Origin: an uncultured Eubacteriales bacterium
GTDB taxonomy: Bacteria > Bacillota > Clostridia > Oscillospirales > Oscillospiraceae
Direction of reading: 5' to 3'
Assembly (NCBI GenBank): GCA_900549495.1
Contig: UROL01000085.1
Span: forward strand, 1 to 8,021
DNA: 8,021 bases
Of the stretch, positions 5,151-8,021 are shown in pieces. How positions within the stretch are numbered: the first letter of the stretch is position 1; every line of letters begins with the position of its first letter. The translations under genes and the position numbers were made by a program. The notes under the pieces were generated by a model that was not told where the DNA came from, ran no database searches, and saw only the letters and a list, made by a program, of their open reading frames with translations.

Positions 5151-6378
5151 ACTAAAAAAGGTGTTTGGCTGCGTTGGTGGTAAGGTCGCCCTGATATTGT
5201 ACATTGCCGTCTTGGCTCTGTCCTGTTAGCTATCATCGACTGGCGCATTGAATGCGGAGGTAAAGTGGGTGAATGAGCAGGGGGAGAGCGAATATGGCCC
5301 ATCTGCTGTCAAGAAACTGCGCCAAGCCCAGAAGGAATGGGAAGGCTGGGTTGATCAGAATACGTTGAGCAGAGTGCTTCAGGAAAATCAAAGGATCAAT
5401 GCAACACCCGAAGCAAAGTCAGATATTGTGCAGCAGAATGAAATCGCGTATAGCTGGAAACAGGGTTTTGCGCCCATCCGAAAAATTCTGAATGAGTCCT
5501 ATTCAAATGGCTTCCGGGAGTACGATTATTACACCGCCGACAGGATCACTGCCATCGATGAAGATACCTTTTACGCAAACCGTGAGAAATTACTGAAAAA
5601 TTGGCTTTATGATGAAACCGATGGTGCTTACTCCAAGTATTCCGAATCGGAGAAGCAGTACATCATTGGGCAGTACAAAGAATTAGAGATTCCCTTCTAC
5701 TTCACATACCACGAAGGCTGGCATCAGCTGCTGGAAAACGCCGGATATATTCCTTCGCTGGGAATTCTGATTCTGGGTTTTCTGTTGGCTGGCATCTTCT
5801 CTAGCGAATTCAAATGGAAAGCGGATGCAGTGTATTTTTCCACCCTTTGTGGCAGGAATAAAGCTACCTCTGCCAAGATCAAGGCAGGTTTTCTGCTGGT
5901 AACAGTCCTGTACTGGGGAGCCATGCTTATCTATAGCCTGTTCACCTTGTGCTATCTCGGCTTCGAGGGCGCAAGCTGCGTCATCCAGTGGCAGCTCTGG
6001 AAAAGTATCTATAATCTTAATATGTGGCAAGCATGGATGCTGGCTCTCATATCCGGCTACATCGGCAACCTTTTCCTGGCGTTCCTGACCATGTGGATCT
6101 CCGCCAAGACAAAGTCTACCGTCTTTGCGGTGACAACCCCGTTTATTCTGATATTCCTTCCCTCTTTCCTGGAGGGAATGGCAAATTGGTTGGATAAAAT
6201 TCTGAGCCTCATGCCGTCGCACTTGCTGGAACTCTATCAGAATCTGGGTTCCTTCAATATTCTCACCATCTTTGGTAAAGTTCTCCGTACTTTAGATGTC
6301 AGCATTCCGCTATATCTGATGCTGACTGCCATATTGATCCCCATGATGTATCTGGAATATCAGAGGAAGAGAGCATAA
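5137..6378 (+). pseudogene. ABC-2 type permease with in-frame TAG at codon 31
   Basis: The frame from ATG 5137 (AGGTGA at 5126-5131, five bases upstream) begins MVRYELKKVFG and a hydrophobic segment, then meets TAG at 5227-5229 and continues open to the TAA at 6376-6378, 413 codons in all. The N-terminus MVRYELKKVF and its 14-base overlap with the ATPase gene are typical of true ABC-2 permease starts. After the TAG comes a large hydrophilic region (codons about 38-205), expected outside the cell, then membrane segments at about 207-223, 250-273, 300-322, 329-346 and 390-407. The layout of one helix, large loop and five helices fits ABC-2 permeases. Downstream of the stop, GGAGGT (5256-5261) sits seven bases before an in-frame GTG (5269), so a 369-residue product lacking the first helix could be made. 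A base-calling error, nonsense mutation or readthrough cannot be told apart here. The rest of the frame is undamaged, so any inactivation is recent. Confidence 0.85.
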
Positions 6379-6532
6379 TCATTATAGTTCCATGTGTGAT
6401 AAGCGTGAAATCAAGAAGGCGGTTTTACACCGTGTATTGAAAAGTCCTTGTCGTGATCGCCATTGCAGGATGCTGGATACCGTAAAACCAGTAAGATGTA
6501 CAGATACAACGACCCTTCATTTCTTTGCTTGA
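6379..6532. other. Spacer after the permease, no gene seen
   Basis: No coding sequence or T-rich terminator is visible. An exact eight-base inverted repeat, GGTTTTAC (6421-6428) and GTAAAACC (6482-6489), is set 53 bases apart. The first intrinsic terminator downstream of the operon is at 6655-6684. I found no match here to the upstream part of the lipoprotein gene, so the duplication breaks off near 6534. Confidence 0.5.
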
Positions 6533-6643
6533 GTCCATGGGGTAGAGCCAATTTGGACAGAGGACACCTGCTCCTTTATTGGTGGAGACTACGAAACAAA
6601 GGAAATCACCCGAATCAAAGGAACGCTGACAGTTGTCGGCTAA
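6533..6643 (+). pseudogene. 3' fragment of a lipoprotein paralogue
   Basis: This in-frame fragment encodes VEPIWTEDTCSFIGGDYETK through GTLTVVG and a TAA, matching the last 34 codons of the lipoprotein at 1558-2403 except for a final Asp-to-Gly change. Just before the homology there is one extra G (CCATGGGG against CCATGGG), and an in-frame TGA at 6530-6532 closes the frame. No signal peptide, start site or 5' region is present. It is best read as the tail of a second, once intact gene whose body was lost. Confidence 0.88.
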
Positions 6644-6660
6644 GGAAAGCACACAAGGAG
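6541..6660 (+). repeat. Direct repeat copy B
   Basis: Copy of 2301-2420 with 116 of 120 positions identical and no gaps. It differs at the positions equivalent to 2361 (A to G), 2382 (T to A), 2391 (G to A) and 2399 (A to G). It continues directly into a terminator using its last bases as the left stem arm, which suggests this is the original gene-terminator arrangement and that copy A has lost it. Confidence 0.95.
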
Positions 6661-6684
6661 CGGGGGGCATGTCCCGCTCCTTTT
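6655..6684 (+). terminator. Intrinsic terminator after the lipoprotein fragment
   Basis: AAGGAGCGGG (6655-6664) pairs perfectly over ten bases with CCCGCTCCTT (6673-6682), with loop 6665-6672 and a T run to 6684. It is probably the native terminator of the lost lipoprotein paralogue and may now also end the sigma/ABC operon transcript. Confidence 0.88.
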
Positions 6685-7047
6685 CCTATCCGTTTCATAG
6701 CCCTGTGACAATCCCCTTTCCCTCTGCTTTGCTGAATATGGCAGAGGGGCAGAGTGCCGAAAAGATGTTTGTGGGCAAGGTAAGCGGCAAGAGCACTGAC
6801 CGAACAGCGTTAAGGAGAAGCCCAACACATTCTGCCCCAGAGTAAACGAAATGGGGCTGTAATCCGGCTCTATCAAACAAGAATCATGATCTAAGCACAA
6901 GCGTTCCCCCCTGCATTGCGTTAGCGATGCACTGTGTATCATTCGAGCCCAACAGGCAGCACCAACATCGGCAGGCTTCTGGGCTTGTCATTTGTTATGC
7001 CGTTTCTATACTATTTTGCGGGCAAGAAAAATTAAAGGTTTTTTAAG
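6685..7047. other. Intergenic region, no gene seen
   Basis: Open frames here on both strands have no start sites or recognisable families. A minus-strand frame (6640-6942) is Cys/Arg/Ser-rich and runs through the terminator hairpin, so I take it as chance. Structures present are CCCTCTGC (6720-6727)/GCAGAGGG (6741-6748), GCCCC/GGGGC near 6834-6855, and TGCATTGC (6912-6919)/GCGATGCA (6924-6931) with loop GTTA. None has a T run. Confidence 0.5.
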
Positions 7048-7076
7048 TTGCAAAACGTCTGTTTATGCATTATAAT
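7048..7076 (+). promoter_or_regulatory. Promoter of the second lipoprotein gene
   Basis: TTGCAA (7048-7053), a 17-base spacer and a perfect TATAAT (7071-7076). The leader of about 78 bases contains a hairpin, CTGGGC (7107-7112)/GCCCAG (7126-7131), lying 16 bases before the Shine-Dalgarno. Confidence 0.8.
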
Positions 7077-7160
7077 GAAACCAAATCGAATTTCACACCA
7101 TAAATCCTGGGCATTTTTCAATCTGGCCCAGTGCTTTGTGGATATTTGGGAGGAATCTGT

Positions 7161-7979
7161 ATGCTTTATAGAAACAAATTCGCCTTGGTGGCCGGTGTGC
7201 TGGCTTTGTGTGTGGCTGTAACTGCTCTGTCCGGCTGCACCAAAAAGCCCCAGGAGGAGCAGCCTGTCACCACTGCCGTAGAGGCCACCCAGCCTGTCAC
7301 CACCCCTGCGAATGCCCTGGCCAATGTAGAAGCCGAGGGCAGCCTGTCCTCTTGGGAGCTGTCCGCTATTGTGTGGAGCAGCAGCAACGGTGCAACCGTC
7401 GCTTTCACCGGTGTGCCCAGGAATTATGAAAAGGGCCAGTCCGCTGCCTTTGTGGTTCGGCTGGAGGGCAAGGAAGTGGAGAACGTGGCCTGCAAGTGGG
7501 ACGGCCAGTATTACACCGCCTCCGTTGACCTGGAGGCCGCTGACGGCTACGAATATGAGTGCGTGGTTTTCCCGCCCCAGGGGGTGGGGGAGCACTATAC
7601 CCTCAGTGACGCCTATGATTCCCTGGTATACATGAAGCGCAGCCTGGATGCCTATTGTAACCTTTATATTTCCGACTTCAAGGTGGAGAACAATACGTTT
7701 GTCATCACCGCCGGTTGGGCCAGTGTCCAGCTACCTCAGCTCACCACCGCCGGAAAAGAAGTCAAATTCCAGGGCGCCAAGCTGGTGTTCTCCCTGAACG
7801 GTGAAACCGTGGAGTCCAAGGATATTGACCTGCCTCAGGGCGAGGGCCAGGGCAGCCATGAAACCAGCCTGTCCAGCATCAGCTTCACCATGCCTCAGAT
7901 GGATGATGAATATCAGCTGGATCTTACCCTGGTGGTCACATTGTCCGATGGCCAGGAGCTTACCGCCAACGGCGGCAGC
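7161..7979 (+). CDS. Second predicted lipoprotein, C-terminus cut by contig end
   Basis: 273 codons are visible before genomic sequence stops. The N-terminus MLYRNKFALVAGVLAL is a signal peptide with lipobox LSGC, lipidated Cys at residue 26. It is followed by a Pro/Thr/Gln/Glu-rich linker with a repeated QPVTT (encoded by near-identical stretches at 7261-7274 and 7291-7304), typical of a flexible tether off the membrane. The rest is rich in Val, Ser, Thr and aromatic residues in alternating patterns and has no Cys-rich or catalytic motif I can name, so a beta-sandwich extracellular domain is likely. GGGAGGA (7148-7154) lies six bases before ATG 7161, and a good promoter lies upstream. Codons are strongly GC-rich, unlike the HAM1-family gene. 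The frame runs without a stop into the adapter at 7980, so any residues read past 7979 are artificial. It shows no evident similarity to the lipoprotein at 1558. Confidence 0.87.
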
Positions 7980-8021
7980 CTGTCTCTTATACACATCTCC
8001 GAGCCCACGAGACCGAGGCTG
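7980..8021. other. Untrimmed Nextera adapter and index (not genomic)
   Basis: Bases 7980-7998 are CTGTCTCTTATACACATCT, the 19-base Tn5 mosaic end used in tagmentation libraries. Bases 7999-8013, CCGAGCCCACGAGAC, complete the Nextera read-2 side adapter. The last eight bases, CGAGGCTG (8014-8021), have the length and position of the i7 sample index, and the contig stops exactly there. This stretch should be trimmed. Confidence 0.98.

Noticed and set aside
5227..5229. TAG read as pyrrolysine or general stop-codon reassignment
   Set aside because: All other genes in the window end normally in TAA or TGA and give no evidence of reassignment, and I see no readthrough element; a single mutation or base-calling error is simpler.
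2301..6660. The direct repeats as attachment sites of an integrative element inserted into the 3' end of a gene
   Set aside because: No integrase or recombinase lies between them, the copies differ at four sites with a coding-type pattern, and copy B has an extra base at its start. A decayed paralogue explains this better.
6640..6942. 100-codon minus-strand open frame
   Set aside because: It runs through the terminator hairpin, is Cys/Arg/Ser-rich and has no start signal.

Overview
The window looks like the end of a short-read contig from a gut-type Firmicute (class Clostridia, most likely an Oscillospiraceae/Ruminococcaceae-like genome). The reasons are Gram-positive style Shine-Dalgarno sites, two type-II signal peptide lipoproteins, an ECF-like sigma factor next to an ABC-2 transporter, an IS1182-type transposase relic, and mixed base composition. 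By hand count, bases 781-840 hold 20 G/C of 60 and bases 7441-7500 hold 38 of 60. The species cannot be fixed from the sequence alone.

Layout. 1-377: a stable-RNA cluster with a 5'-truncated tRNA-Lys(CTT), tRNA-Glu(CTC), 5S rRNA and a strong intrinsic terminator. 378-721: intergenic sequence ending in an extended -10 promoter. 722-1327: an AT-rich, divergent HAM1/RdgB-family gene. 1339-1380: first copy of a small structured repeat. 1390-2403: promoter and gene for a lipoprotein of unknown function. 2417-2482: second copy of the repeat, running into a terminator. 2493-2733: an internally deleted IS1182-type transposase relic on the minus strand, then two strong hairpins. 2860-6378: a four-gene operon of sigma factor, six-helix membrane protein, ABC ATPase and ABC-2 permease. 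6533-6684: a duplicated 3' end of the lipoprotein gene with its terminator. 6685-7047: no gene seen. 7048-7979: promoter and gene for a second lipoprotein, cut off by the contig end. 7980-8021: not genomic; it is an untrimmed Nextera (Tn5 mosaic end) adapter plus an 8-base index.

How the genes work together. The sigma factor, membrane protein and ABC transporter overlap or abut and probably form one signalling and export module. The sigma factor would drive the operon, the membrane protein may sense a signal or restrain the sigma factor, and the transporter would respond. Two lesions are visible. A 161-bp hairpin element of MITE type has inserted at a TA in the last codons of the sigma gene; removing it in silico restores a longer sigma C-terminus whose stop overlaps the next start as ATGA. 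In the permease, codon 31 is an in-frame TAG just after the first membrane segment, with a good internal Shine-Dalgarno plus GTG downstream. The module may therefore be partly decayed or altered in its translation.

The region also carries a 120-bp direct duplication 4,240 bp apart, with mostly synonymous differences, and a small repeat whose two copies show a compensatory base-pair change. These mark the neighbourhood as a site of repeated rearrangement.
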